Assembly (NCBI GenBank): GCA_964007475.1
Contig: OZ023273.1
Location: 147,719,308-147,783,307 of the forward strand
DNA: 64,000 bases
Direction of reading: 5' to 3'
DNA from: Hybos culiciformis
Lineage: Eukaryota > Arthropoda > Insecta > Diptera > Hybotidae
Position 1 is the stretch's first letter, and every line of letters starts with the position of its first letter. Below the pieces are notes generated by a model. That model was not told the DNA's origin. It did not search any database and saw nothing but the letters and a program-made list of their open reading frames with translations. The position numbers were made by a program, and so were the translations under genes. Shown here piece by piece: positions 47,610-60,606 of this stretch.

Positions 47610-50600
47610 AACAGTTCAAATATCTACAGCCTTTTTTTGTGAATTTCCCTCTAGTTTTACTAAAACTATCTATAAAAAAATAAAAATCTATATTAAGTTT
47701 TAATTTTTAATTACATTGAAGGACTCTGATGGAGGCAAAAAATTAACAAAACTCCAACTTGACGTTAAATGGTTCTCAACAAGAAACCGTAAAATTTTGA
47801 TAAAAATTATATTAAAATATTAGAAAATAAAATTTGTTAATTGAGAAAATAAAAAAAAATAACAATTAAGGTCGCAAATTAGGCTAAAAATGTCAAAATG
47901 TTAAAAATTTCAAATTTGCATTTACGAGCTTTCAAAACATTTGAAATACTAAGATATAAAAAATTTAATGAATTAAGTTAAGGATTGAATATTAATAAAG
48001 CACTTTTAATTTAAATTTTACCAACGAATGATACTTTATATAGTTTACCGGCATTTTAAAGATTAAGTCAATTTTCTAAAAATAATAAATCTATTTTTTC
48101 CTGTAAATACATTTCTTAATTAAATTTGTTTTCAGTTTTTTTTTTTGATAATCAATTCAAAATTGATTATAAATTTAAAAAAATAAAATGACAAAAAATT
48201 TGGCGTGAATAATTTAATGAAATTATTTTTATAAGTAGGTATCAGAAAATTTAAAATAAATAAGAATGACAAATAAAATCATTGGAATCCGATTTATTTT
48301 TTAAGAAAATTGAAATATATTATAAAGTTAAAGTATGTAATAAATGAAATAATTTTTTTAATATTTTAATCAGGATTATTGAATTTTTAACATATAAATA
48401 ATAATAAAATTTATGACACTATTTTTATTTTGAAAATCACCATTTCTTAATCTTTGAATTGAATATAAAATAGTAACTAGTCGAATATAATTCGTTACTA
48501 AACGATAAAAAAAAATATTAAAAAAAGAAGCTTAGACATCTGAGAATTAAAAACTCTGATACAAACTTTCATCACCTGTTTTGCACTCTTATAGAGACTG
48601 AATATTCAAAAATCCTTTGTTATTGAAAGCCTGTATCACAAAAGAAATCAATTATCCAAATTTCGTGCTTCTAACTCCAGTAGTTTCGATTCTGTGTTGT
48701 CAAATCTTCTATCTTTATTTATTTATTACTTTGAGTTTTTTATAAGGTTTTTAAAAATTTGTACTTAAATCTTAAATATTGATTCTACGATCTGGGTAGA
48801 AAGTATGTTAAAAATTAATTTTTTTAGTAATCATATTAAATTACAAATCAGAAAATTTAATTAATTAATTTTCTCACGTCGTCTCAATTCTCAAGTCATT
48901 TTGTGATAAAAAGAAAACTTTCGAAATTTCTTAATTCTTTGTCAACATTTCAAAATAAGATATTTTATAGATTTTAGATAAACTCTTAGATCTTTCAAAA
49001 GAGGATATAAAAAAATTTCTAGCAATCATATTTGTGTTAAAATGTATACAGGCAAAAGAAGCTTCTAACCATCATAACGTCAACATAATAGAATAATTGG
49101 TCACATGTACATTTATGTAGATATTAGATATGAAAATTTTGTATTTTATAGATATTATGTTGCGTTTCTTTTGTTTCATTATTTTAATAAGAAAAGCATA
49201 GAAAACTTATTAAAGGGGAATACCCTAATTATACCAAAAAAAACTAAGTATTTAATAATTTTCAAAATTTTGGTTTTAAGCATTCGTATCAGTGTATCCA
49301 ACAAGTTAAGTATTATATAAGTACTTATAAGTTGTTATGTATACATACAGCATACAATATAAATTGTTGCAACAATAATGAATTAATAATAATAAACAAA
49401 AATGTATTTAATTAAAAGATAATTATTTTCAATATGCCCTGTCAGTTGAACTTAAAAAAAAAAATATTAAAAAATAAAAATAAATATTTCAATAATATTT
49501 TTTCTTAAGGACATTAGACAAATTTAAAAAATAAGATTAAGAAACTCTTAAGTATTTCTTTCAGTAATTTTATTTAAAAACAACTTGCCACATTATTTTA
49601 TTTTATATTAAGTATCTATAAGTAAAGTATAATAATATATATTGAACATATGGACCTTTACAAAGTTATATTTAATTGAATATAATATGAAAATAATAAA
49701 ATTAAAAGGCGCGAGTTGCATTTAAATAACATAAGTAGTAATACTTGAAAGCTAAGATAATAATATTAACATTTCATTAAAATTAAATAATTTTATAATA
49801 AAGAAATAATAATAACGCAAATTCTAAATTTGTTTAGAAAATATAATTATATAAGAAAAAAAAAGGTTAAATTGCAAACTGGTTAGCCAATACATATTAT
49901 TAAAACCATATTATGTTGTACAATTTTTTTCTATTCATTTAACATAGGTTCAGAAATTAAGTATATTTGTTATGAATTGATTATGATAGTTTAGTCTATG
50001 TAAAATCTTAGTATAATTCGAATATTAAAATGTATATTAAAAATTAAAATTTATATTGAAAATTATACATCGAGAACTCCGCGGCTTGAATTAAATTAAC
50101 ATTAAATATACTTTGATAATGTACTAATAGTAAGTATGGTATACTGGTGTAATTGCTGATTACTGTAGTTGTTAAATCTATTATACTACATTGCCTATAT
50201 TAACAAAATTATTAAATGTAACCGATGATGATGTATAATTGATAATTTTCATTCTAAAGATAATAATAATTAATAAATTATAGAAAAATTTGAACAAAAA
50301 TCTAGAACTTGTAAAAAAAATCCTGCTTTTTCAGTTTGTCAAATATATTTATCGAATCTAAATGAACTTAAGTAAAGCAAATTAAATGTTTCTTTAGCAT
50401 GTCGCACATTATATGGTTTTTTTCATATTAAACCACAAAAAAATTCATTTACATTTTTTTATGCAATTTTTATGCAAAAATTACAAAAATTGTTAATTTA
50501 GTGTTATTTTCTTGTTAAATAAAGTATTTTATTACTTATTTCACCGTAAAAAGCATGACATTTTCAATCAGAAAATTAAATTTAGTTTATTTAAATTTAA

Positions 50601-53600
50601 ATAAATATTTTAAGAAATTTAAAAATCGTTATTTTTGCAGACTATATATTGAAAAAAATAAATATGGTTATTCAATGTATACAACTATGTAGGTAATAGA
50701 TTCTCATTAGTTGGAATTGGAAAACTTGTTTTAAAACCTCTTAGGTTTTATGCAATATCAATGGCAGTTATGTGTTCACTAATTAAGCTGACAATATTGC
50801 AATCAGAAATTTTTATCCTCAAAACTGAAATTTAATATAGTTTTTTTTTTTTTTAAATAAAATCTACATTATCAATGATTGGTTTGATCTCGTTCAGTTG
50901 GACGAACTTAAAGAACTTTAATAATAAAAGTGTACCGGGAGATGGGTTTGGTTCTAAACTCTAAATAGTTCTATGATTGCAAAAAGTTGCCGGGCCATTT
51001 AGCATTTTATAAGTACTTACTTTGACTTCATTGCTCCGCTAAGCAAAATGGGATTAGAGCGACAAATAATAAATTTTAATTCCCTTGAGTTATTTTCCTT
51101 TTACCCAAAGGTCATGAATTTTATCTTCATTTTTATTTGATTAAACATTCCTTGTACTTTATTACTCGAAACACAAGATTAAACAAACTTGTAGATCTTA
51201 TGGCAATCTTTTCATTTGGATTTATTTGCATTGATCCTCGCATTGATGTAAATAAATACATTTATAAACTTTTTAATAAATTCCCTAATTTGAATTTCTA
51301 TGATTCATGAATAATGCGAAAAAAAATTATCAATTGGTCCTAATGGTATTTTATATGCTTCCAAATTCGTTTGCTTAAAAATGAAATGAATCATAATTGA
51401 ATTATTTTATTCGAATATTTAAATTTAAAATGACTAAATGTGAAATATATGCAATTTTATTATATTTTCAATTTACGTGACTAATTTGGTTACAGCTCAT
51501 TCAAAAAAAAGTCTAATTAATCGATTTTTTTTGATTAGGTAAGTATTAATCAAGAATTATTATTTTAAATGTACACTAATGAACGTGCAAAACCGAGTGC
51601 AAAACATTATTTTCATCTGACCAAATAGAGTAAATTTAGATTATGGAAATTTCATTTGCTATTCTGTTACACATTTTAGTCATACTTTAATTCTCAAAAA
51701 AGTATAATAACAATTAAGTATAAATGTAAAATCAGTTTAAAGTACATTTGGAAATCATAACAACTAACTTACATTGATTAATGTGACTAGCCAGAATATT
51801 TTGATCTCAACGAGATTCTCAACACAAAAATTTATTTAGAAATGAAATAAAAATTTGTCATTGAATGCATTTATAGCATAATAATCGAATAAAATTTATA
51901 GGAACAAGGTTCAATGTGATTAAAAAAAAAATTTTTTTTCGCACGATGACACGATTATAATAATTATTTTAATTAAATTTAATAATTTATGAATATTTTG
52001 CTTTTATAGTAATTTTAATTAATATTTTTATTTCAAATATTAAATAGTTATATTTTAAAAAAAATTATTAAAAATAAAAAATAATTTAAGTAAGCACCTA
52101 GTTAATATCCACTAAGCAAATTTAGGACTGATGTTGGAAAACAGACATTGTGCAGAATATTATTAAATTTCTGATTTAAAAAAAAAAAAAAATTACAAAT
52201 TTTTCTTAAAATTATTAATCAAATAATAAATCTAAAGTAATATAAAAAAAAAAAAATATTATCAAACATAAATCGAAACAAATATATCATCATATATATA
52301 ACATGCCTCAGAATTTCCAAATTTCTTTTTAAAGAAATAAAAATTTTATGAAAATGAAAATTTCCAAGACTTTCCAGTGTGAGGTTTATTTTGAAAATCA
52401 ACGAACATATGTAAGTATGTAAGTATAGCATGTTTAGCGAAATTGTGGTATTATTTGTAATACCTACTAAATAATTTTTTTGTTTGCTTTTAAAAATCTA
52501 TCGCCCTTGAGGAAGTTAGTAACCTTTATCGTTATTCAAACATTTAAAACAAAATATGAATAATATGAATAATTAACNNNNNNNNNNNNNNNNNNNNNNN
52601 NNNNNNNNNNNNNNNNNNNNNNNNNNNNNNNNNNNNNNNNNNNNNNNNNNNNNNNNNNNNNNNNNNNNNNNNNNNNNNNNNNNNNNNNNNNNNNNNNNNN
52701 NNNNNNNNNNNNNNNNNNNNNNNNNNNNNNNNNNNNNNNNNNNNNNNNNNNNNNNNNNNNNNNNNNNNNNNNNNNNNTTAATATTATAAAAGAAATATGT
52801 ATAATTTATGCCGAAACTAATATTAAAGTTAAAAATTTTTATTCTATGCATAAAGTATATTTTATACATTACTCATATAAATTGTAAAAACAAAACCGCG
52901 AACAAAACAAGAAATAAAAAAAATAAATAATGATAAATAAAAATTATTAAAGATAATTATTCTTATAATCTTGTCAAATAATAATTATGTTTATTTTCAA
53001 AAAAATATTGTGATACTCCACTTCTAATAGTTTTTTAATTTTTATGTTTAATTTAATTATACTTTAGGTATACTGTATACAATAAAAACTTATTTGATCT
53101 TTTTATATTAAAAAAATCTAAATTTTTTAATTCAACTGTAAAATAAATGTTGTTATGGTAAGTACATATGTAGAGTATGCGCATTCTTGAGCATCTGATC
53201 AATAATCTTATGCAGCATTTGCATAAGTAATTCAACACATAAAACTTTAATAATCTGTTTATCAATTGAAAATCTCATAGAATGTAGATTAGGCTTTGCA
53301 ATAATAACTTAAAAGAAATGTTTATTCCTTTTTAAGTTATGCTTAATGTATATGAATAATTTTTTTTTTTATTTTGAATTCTGCTTTATTTATTTTCCTT
53401 TTACTTCACAATTTTATTTTTTTTGAATCTTAAAGCTAAACATATTTTTTTTTTTTTTTTTTTTTTTTAATAACTAATGTCCCTCTTTCGAAATCCCTAG
53501 TTAATCTATTTTCTTATTCTTGTATATGAATAATTAGACATTAAAATTAGTTAATAAAAATTTTATATTGTGACTAAAGTTATAAAAATTTAACTAAAGC

Positions 53601-56420
53601 TTTCGGTCATTAACTCGGTCTAGGCATTTTCCTTTATAATTATATGTATTGTACATAAATATTACATACTTACATATGTTTTTTTTTTACTTATTTTTCA
53701 ATGAATTATTATGCAAACGTAAGCAGAAAAAATGCATCCTAAAACAAAAAAAAAAAAAAATGTTAAAGAAGAAATGTGGAAACTAGAACCGATCGTGGTG
53801 TAATCAGCAGTTTTTTTTCTTTTCTTGTGTAACATGCATTTATTTCTTGAGCATATAATTTTCATCAACTTTTCTTGGAAGACCATAATATAAAAACAGA
53901 ATTTGTTTTCTTATTATTATATATATATATTTTTTTTTCAAATTGACTTTATTGTGTAGTTTATTTTACTCGTGTATTCGTAAAGCATAAAATGAAAAAT
54001 AAAAAAATAAAAAAAAAAAAGTTCATAACATAAAGTTATGTGAAATGAGGTACCTACATACAACAACATAAGAGATATAAAAAAAAAAAAAAGATATGAA
54101 TTACAAAAAAAAAGGTTACTAACGGTCAATGACACGTCTAGTTAATGACCTTGTCCCGAAAAATATGCTATTCACTATAATAATAAGTATATATGGTGGA
54201 AATTTGTTTTTTATTTTTTTTTTTCAAGTACTCTGAACATAAAAATAAAAAGTTCTTTAAATATATAAAAAAAAAATTTATTTGAAATAAAAAGTTAATG
54301 ATGATACTAATTTAATTACAGCTATGTATACATAAAATTTAGATAAAAATAATGATTGAAAATAGAAATAAAAAAAAAAAGAATCTAGAGAAATATAAAT
54401 TTTAATTCACACGGATATTTTATGTAGTTCCTCAAATATTTCAATTTAAGTATATTAAAAATTTAAAAAAAAAATTTAATGATGAACATTTTATTTAATA
54501 AATGTTTTTTTTTAACGAAACTTTTTTTTTAGGTGAAATAATGTGAAATAAACATAAATATATAATAATCGCATTTATATTTTATGTCTGCTGTCAATTT
54601 TTCTGTGTTATAATTCAAATTTAGATATATTATTAGAAGAGTAAATGAAATCTTTTGATTTTTCGGTTACTCTAGATGGGTGTCGTGTTTTCGATTATCC
54701 GAGTTTTAACTTTATATTTCTCGAACATTGAAAATTTTGATAAAACTTTCACAAAACGAAATTGAATACTTAAGTATGTCATAATCTTAGTTAGTAAAGC
54801 CATTAAATATACTTAAAGCAAAAAAAAATATGAAATCTCAATATTTATTACAAAAAGCAGTATCCTTCTTAGTTATATACTTAGTGTATATACTTGAAAT
54901 AAATTAATATAAATTATGCGGCCTTCAATATAGAAATATGTGAAAAATTTATGAAAAATTATAAAATAACTAAGTAAATTTTTTTTTTATTGGCTATAAA
55001 TTAAACATAAACCATATATGCAGTTTATTTTTGACTAAATTACTTCATAGCTGAATTAATTATAATGAACTTTATAATAATGCATTATTATTTTGAAAAA
55101 ATAAAAAAAAAAAAAACCAGTAATCATGATTAAAATCTTAAAATATAAATTATTGTTCCTTCATATTCTATAATGTAATAAATATGCATTTCATTTACTC
55201 AAATCATTAACTCTCGTACAATTTATTTATCCGCAAAATTATGTAAAAGGCGGGAAAAGATATGAAATTATTGATAGGAGCTAAAAGCCTGAATATTAAA
55301 GTTATCAAAAAAATTATAAAAGTTAGGTATACAATATTTTTTCATTTAAAATTTATGATCTGTCTTTTAAATGATTTTTCACTTTACACAGAGGCTTCTT
55401 CTTGTTTAAGAATCCGCCTAGATTTTATTTTTATAATACTTACTTGCTTAGAACTTAAAGTCAGTTTCAATATAGAAGTTCCAAACGACTGAATGAATTT
55501 CGATTTTTTTTTATTTATACTTTTCTACCATTTTATTTGCGACAAAAAACGTTTGAAAATACTTACTTCTATTAAAATTTTAATTTGATCTTAATATAAA
55601 TTCTAAATACTTATGTAGTTGATATGACTACAGTTTTAGTGAACCATTTTAAATTCAACTTTTTGATTTAAATAAAGCTATTTGACACCCCCGGAGTTGA
55701 TTCCATTACTTATTTTTTTTCAAATATTTTCTTTGTAAATAATATAATATCCATGATACTAGTTGGTCAATAAATTTATGTTTAATTAATTAACAATTTT
55801 ATATTACAAAACAAAAATACATTATATGTTAGTAGTAATGTCGAGGTAGGTATAATATAAATTGTATTTTTATAATGGTAAATGTAGGTGCAAATATTTC
55901 ATAATGCTAGAAGAATTCAAATGTTCTAAAATGAAAGAAATTACATCATAAATTGCAAGATAATGCATGCGAAAAGTTTTAATTAAAAAATATTAAGATA
56001 TAGGTAAGTAATTTACTTGAAGTTGTAACAATGAATTACGCCTAAATTGATAAATAAATAAGTTATAGTTTGATTTTAAATTATTTAATTATTTACAATA
56101 ATGAATAATTATACATACTGTTTTATTCTTTTAAGTGAATGGAATAGGGCTTACAGTTTTCAGGTTTCTTTTTACATTTTATTCTAGTAATATGCAATAA
56201 TGGAATTCAATTTTCACATGAATCATACTTAAAATCTTAGAAAAACTGCTAAACTTATTTTATTAGCTTTTTAAGAGCAATTATAACAAAATCGCACAAA
56301 ATTACACTAATGCCACAGTTATAGAGTTAACTAGTTATAATTCAAGTTCGGTGTACCGTTTTATAATAGTTCAGTAAGAATAGTATAATATTACTAAAAT
56401 CTTAAATTCTTCATACTTAG
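47610..56420. other. AT-rich non-coding DNA, likely Hr4 leader intron or intergenic
   Basis: No coding exon recognised. Contains one N gap. A short GC-richer patch at 50880-51065 ends, on the minus strand, at a strong donor-like GTAAGTAC, but the same motif is common throughout the window. Confidence 0.5.
52578..52777. other. Assembly gap, 200 N
   Basis: Exactly 200 N, the same size as the gap at 20136, so probably a standard placeholder. The flanks are AT-rich non-coding DNA. Confidence 0.99.
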
Positions 56421-56421
56421 A

Positions 56422-56657
56422 TAACTATTAGCATAGATTAAGAATACAGAAAGATGGGAAGCTTCATACGACATTATTTTTGGTATTTTTATGTGAATGT
56501 GTTGGTAAAACAAAATAAAATACGTGATAATTATCAATATATGAAAAGAATTTTATTTAGTTTTACTAACACCTTCACATAAAAATACCAAAAAAGACTG
56601 AAAAAATGCTGTACGAAGCTTCCAACCTTCTGTATTCTTAATCTATGCTATTAGTTA
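56422..56657. mobile_element. Foldback MITE-like element, ~236 bp
   Basis: Arms of about 100 bp pair: TAACTATTAGCATAGATTAA on the left and TAACTAATAGCATAGATTAA on the inverted right. They continue through AGAATACAGAA, GGAAGCTTC and GGTATTTTTATGTGAA. The loop is AT-rich. No reading frame. Confidence 0.8.
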
Positions 56658-56659
56658 AA

Positions 56660-59600
56660 AGTAAAGTAGTCACTTTTTAATCATGCGACCGTCGAAGAAA
56701 TTTATCAGTTGAAAGACAATTCAATTTAGATAATTTTAACATTTGAAGTTTTATTTCATATTATTTAAAGTGCAAACCTGACAATTTGATCGAATTTTTG
56801 TTTTTGCCGAAGTTTTTTCTCTGTTTTTTTTCAACCATAGAACAATTTTTTTTATATAAATCTCGATATAAATACTTATATGTACCTCTCAATTTGAAAA
56901 TAATTAATTTATGAATTATGATTTTTAAACGGATTATATATTATATACCTTGTCTAAATATTTACTCTGTATCATAAATATGTCCAACCAACTGCTGAGA
57001 TATCTTAACTGGAAGCCACATAAAACTTCATTTTATCTTAAAATACTTAGCTATAATATTTAAATATACGTACTGATAAAGTGGCACAAATAAATTACAA
57101 CTTTAAATTTATTGATTAGTAGCGCTGGTTTTTGATGATTGATATTCATAAATTAAAAAATAAAATTTTAATAATCAGTTTATTATTAAAATAAAAATTA
57201 AACTGTTAATATCACACTTTTCATAAACCATTCAGAGGTGTGTAACAAATTGATTAACAGTAGAATTATTATTCATTTGCATAAAAAAATTATTATTATT
57301 ATTATAATTTTTTTTTTTTTTTTGAATTTAATATACGAATTCTGTGCTGTGGTAAGTAATCGAAGTAATTTATTTTTATTAATATATTTTTTACGCTATA
57401 AATCTGTACACTTGATAAAATATAAAATAAATATAAAATAAAAATGTAATCAGTATTGAAAAGGAATTAAGTAAATTCGGTAATCAAGTAACAACAAGAG
57501 ATTGGCTTTGACATTAGAAGTAGAACATAACAACAATTTAATATTGGGGAACGATTCATATATGATTGGTTGTGGTTTAAAATTTGTTAATTTTCCTATA
57601 TTAGAGTCAATAAAGAATGTGAAACTGCAGTTTATTATAGTTGCTTCAAAATATCATGTTCGATTGTCTCTTAACTTAACTTAAATGTCTTCAACACTCA
57701 TTAAGTTTTTAAACTATATTTAAAAGAAACTTCTTTCCTTATTATACTTACAGAAAGAAAACAATATCATGAATATCCAAACGTGGGTTTATATCGAGGT
57801 TTATACAAAATTATTATTTTTATTATTATTATTCTTAAGGAGTTTTTTTTTTTTTTGTTTAACAAACCTTTTTCTTTTTATTCATATTTTTATTAAAAAA
57901 AAAAAAAAAAAAAACTTAAAAAACTGAAAAAAAACTTCTAGGTATATCTGCCAGAATCTGCCCGTCTTTAAAAAAAAAAAATTGTTTTTTTTAATTATAT
58001 TCCGTGTCCTTGTAATGTCAACAAGCAGAAAAAAAAACAACAAAAAACCTTTATTTTCCTTCTGATATGTTGTTTTTGAGCAAAAAACGTAATCCCCAAA
58101 CGCAAAAAGAAAAAAAAAAAAAAAAACTGATTATTTTTTAATGTTTGAATTTCTTAAAATTTTTAATGAAATCATTTTTTCTTTATGTAGGTATTTTAGT
58201 TTCTTCCTGAAATTATTTTTTCATTATAAAATTTATTATGAGTTTTATCAAAAAATTTGAACAAAAAAAAAATTCTTGAAAGCTAATCATTTGTATAAAG
58301 TTAACCATGGAGCAAAAATTTATGAATTAAGTGAACCATGCTCGCGGTTTTTATTTTTTGAAGTTTGTGTTCACAGATTAATAAGAAAATATTAAAAAAA
58401 TAGAAACTAATTTTGACAGATTTTAATTTTTTTATTTTCAAAACCAAGTTATTAAAATAAAAATTTTAATTATATTTAAAAATTTTATTAACTTAGTTTA
58501 CAAAGTTAGTTCATAAACTTTTTTCATCATAAAAAAAAAAACAAAACAATCTTTTGATTCTCATTAGATCTTCATAAGATTCCTGTAAGACTCTTATAAC
58601 GGCAACATAATTGCAACTTTTTGTATTAGAAAATTTTATACCATGAAAAATTAAGTTTTTTTTTTTTCTAAATGTATTTTGATATTTTATAAAGGTAGTT
58701 AAAAAACATTTTAAGTTATGTTTTTGCGGGTTTTTTTTTTTTTTTTTTTGCTTCCAAATAATTGTTTTTGCAATTACAAATATAGTAAAATGGTAAAAAA
58801 AAAAAAATCGCACAACATAAAATAATTTGATACCGTTCGTTCACCGATTAAATTAAAGAAAACATACTTAAAAAAAAAAAAAAATTGTATCTTGATCTAT
58901 GAAATTTTTTTTATTTTTTTTTTTACATAAAATAGTTGCAACTCTATGATTGTACCGTTAATGCGCAAACCGATCCATACGTAACAACAGGCAACCGCAA
59001 ACTAAAAAAAAAAAACGAAATAAAACAACAAAAAAATATTATAATTATTCTCATTTTTATAAGATTTTTTCTTCATTTAAGGCGGCGCGCGGCGCGCGGA
59101 ATAACAAAAAAAAAAACATAAAAAATATTTTATTTTTTTTTCCAAAGCATAAAATACAAATAAATTCTGAAAAAAAAAAAAAAATAATAAAAAATCATAA
59201 TACTTAATATAAAAATATCACAAAAAGAGAGACAACGAATAAATTATTTGTTTATTTACCTGTAGCTGAGGTGAAAATCATAAATTTATTTTTTTTATTT
59301 ATTTTTTTTTTCAAAAAAACAAAGTACTTTTATACTTTTTGTATAGAGCAAAAAAAATACCATTTTAATGTTGGTTTTCAGTTAATAAAAAGAAAAAAAT
59401 TAAACTCAACGATCGTAAAAAACCAACTAAATATTGTATAAAAAAAATATTCTATTTGTAAAACATTATAGAAGCAAATAAAAGAAAATACTTAGGTATA
59501 AGTATATAAATGAAAAATAATAAATAAAAAAGACCTTTAAAATTTTCATATATCAACATATAATACGAAGTGGAAAACATTAACATTGCTTGAACTTTTC

Positions 59601-60067
59601 TTAATATTTTCTGTTTTTCATTTCTTCAAAAAAAAAAAAAAAAAAATTAGGAAAACGAATTCATCATAATCGAATCGAATCGATAACTGTATGCCTATAA
59701 TTTTATTATACTGCTATTACTGATTAGTAATTACAGATCTAAGTTTTCAGCGTTGGTGTTCAGTGTTAGCATAAATTATTATTTTTTATATTTAATACCT
59801 AACATTTTTTATCTTGAGGTCGAGCTTGAGGTCGTCTAGCATGTGAGTAAATAATGTCGAAGTATTATATATTTGAAGAAAGTGTTAATTTGTGATGAGA
59901 ATCTCTAATCAAATCGAAAACAGTGCTATCTACTCTGTACTATTATGATGCTACTACCAAGAAGTAGTTAAGTTCAAATTCATCAAGCTTTCGGCGATAG
60001 TTTCCAAATAAAAAGGTTTCAAACATGATATATCAAAGTTAACACGAATCAATTTTTTTTTTTTGTA
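56660..60067. other. Homopolymer-rich stretch with a CpG-dense spot
   Basis: Dense poly-A/poly-T tracts. The one striking feature is GGCGGCGCGCGGCGCGCGG at 59081-59099, in otherwise AT-only surroundings, 40 bp downstream of a moderately GC-rich segment (58936-59005). On the minus strand a donor-like CTACAG|GTAAAT occurs near 59264. This could be a leader exon or promoter of Hr4, unproven. Confidence 0.4.
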
Positions 60068-60075
60068 TTTAATAC

Positions 60076-60598
60076 CAGAGCTTGGAACCGCAATTTATTT
60101 TGTTCCGGTTTTCGGTTTCGTTCTTAAAATTTTATCGTTTCGGGTTACGTTTCCGTTTTGAAAATTTAAATTTCGTTCCGGTTACGGTTCAATTTTTTTT
60201 TCGATTCAAAACCGGTTTTTTTTCGGTTCAAATTTTTTTTTGAGTAGCACTTTTTGTGCTTGTCCGTTAATTGCAAAAAGAAATGGAGTTGAAACTTTTG
60301 TGTAATAAAAATATTTCCTATATTGAAAATAAAAACACACATACATATATGTAACACAAATACAAAATATAAATCAAACATAAAAAAAATATAAATTTTG
60401 TATTAAATTTTTTTATTTTTTATCTTGTTTAAGGAACGATAAAGGAACGAAAAAGAACAAAAAAACCGAAATGAAATTTCGTTCCGATTAAGGTTGCGTT
60501 TTTGTATTTCGAATATTTGGGTTCGGTTACGTTTACGGTTTGGTCATAAATTACGGTTTTTTCCGGTTTTCGGTTTTCGGTTCCGGTTCGAAGCTCTG
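60076..60598. mobile_element. hAT-type non-autonomous element, 523 bp
   Basis: Perfect 8-bp target duplication tttaatac at 60068-60075 and 60599-60606, fitting NTNNNNAN. Terminal inverted repeats are CAGAGCTTGGAACCG and, inverted from the right, CAGAGCTTCGAACCG. The interior is packed with subterminal words of the CGGTTCCGGTT / CGTTCCGG type, largely in direct orientation on each side. No transposase ORF. Confidence 0.88.
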
Positions 60599-60606
60599 TT
60601 TAATAC

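Noticed and set aside
50880..51065. Possible Hr4 leader exon ending in GTAAGTAC on the minus strand
   Set aside because: The donor word is one of many AAGTAAGT copies in the window and there is no acceptor or promoter evidence.
57502..57684. 60-aa frame with ordinary amino-acid composition
   Set aside because: No homology, no splice or promoter context. Frames of this length are expected by chance.
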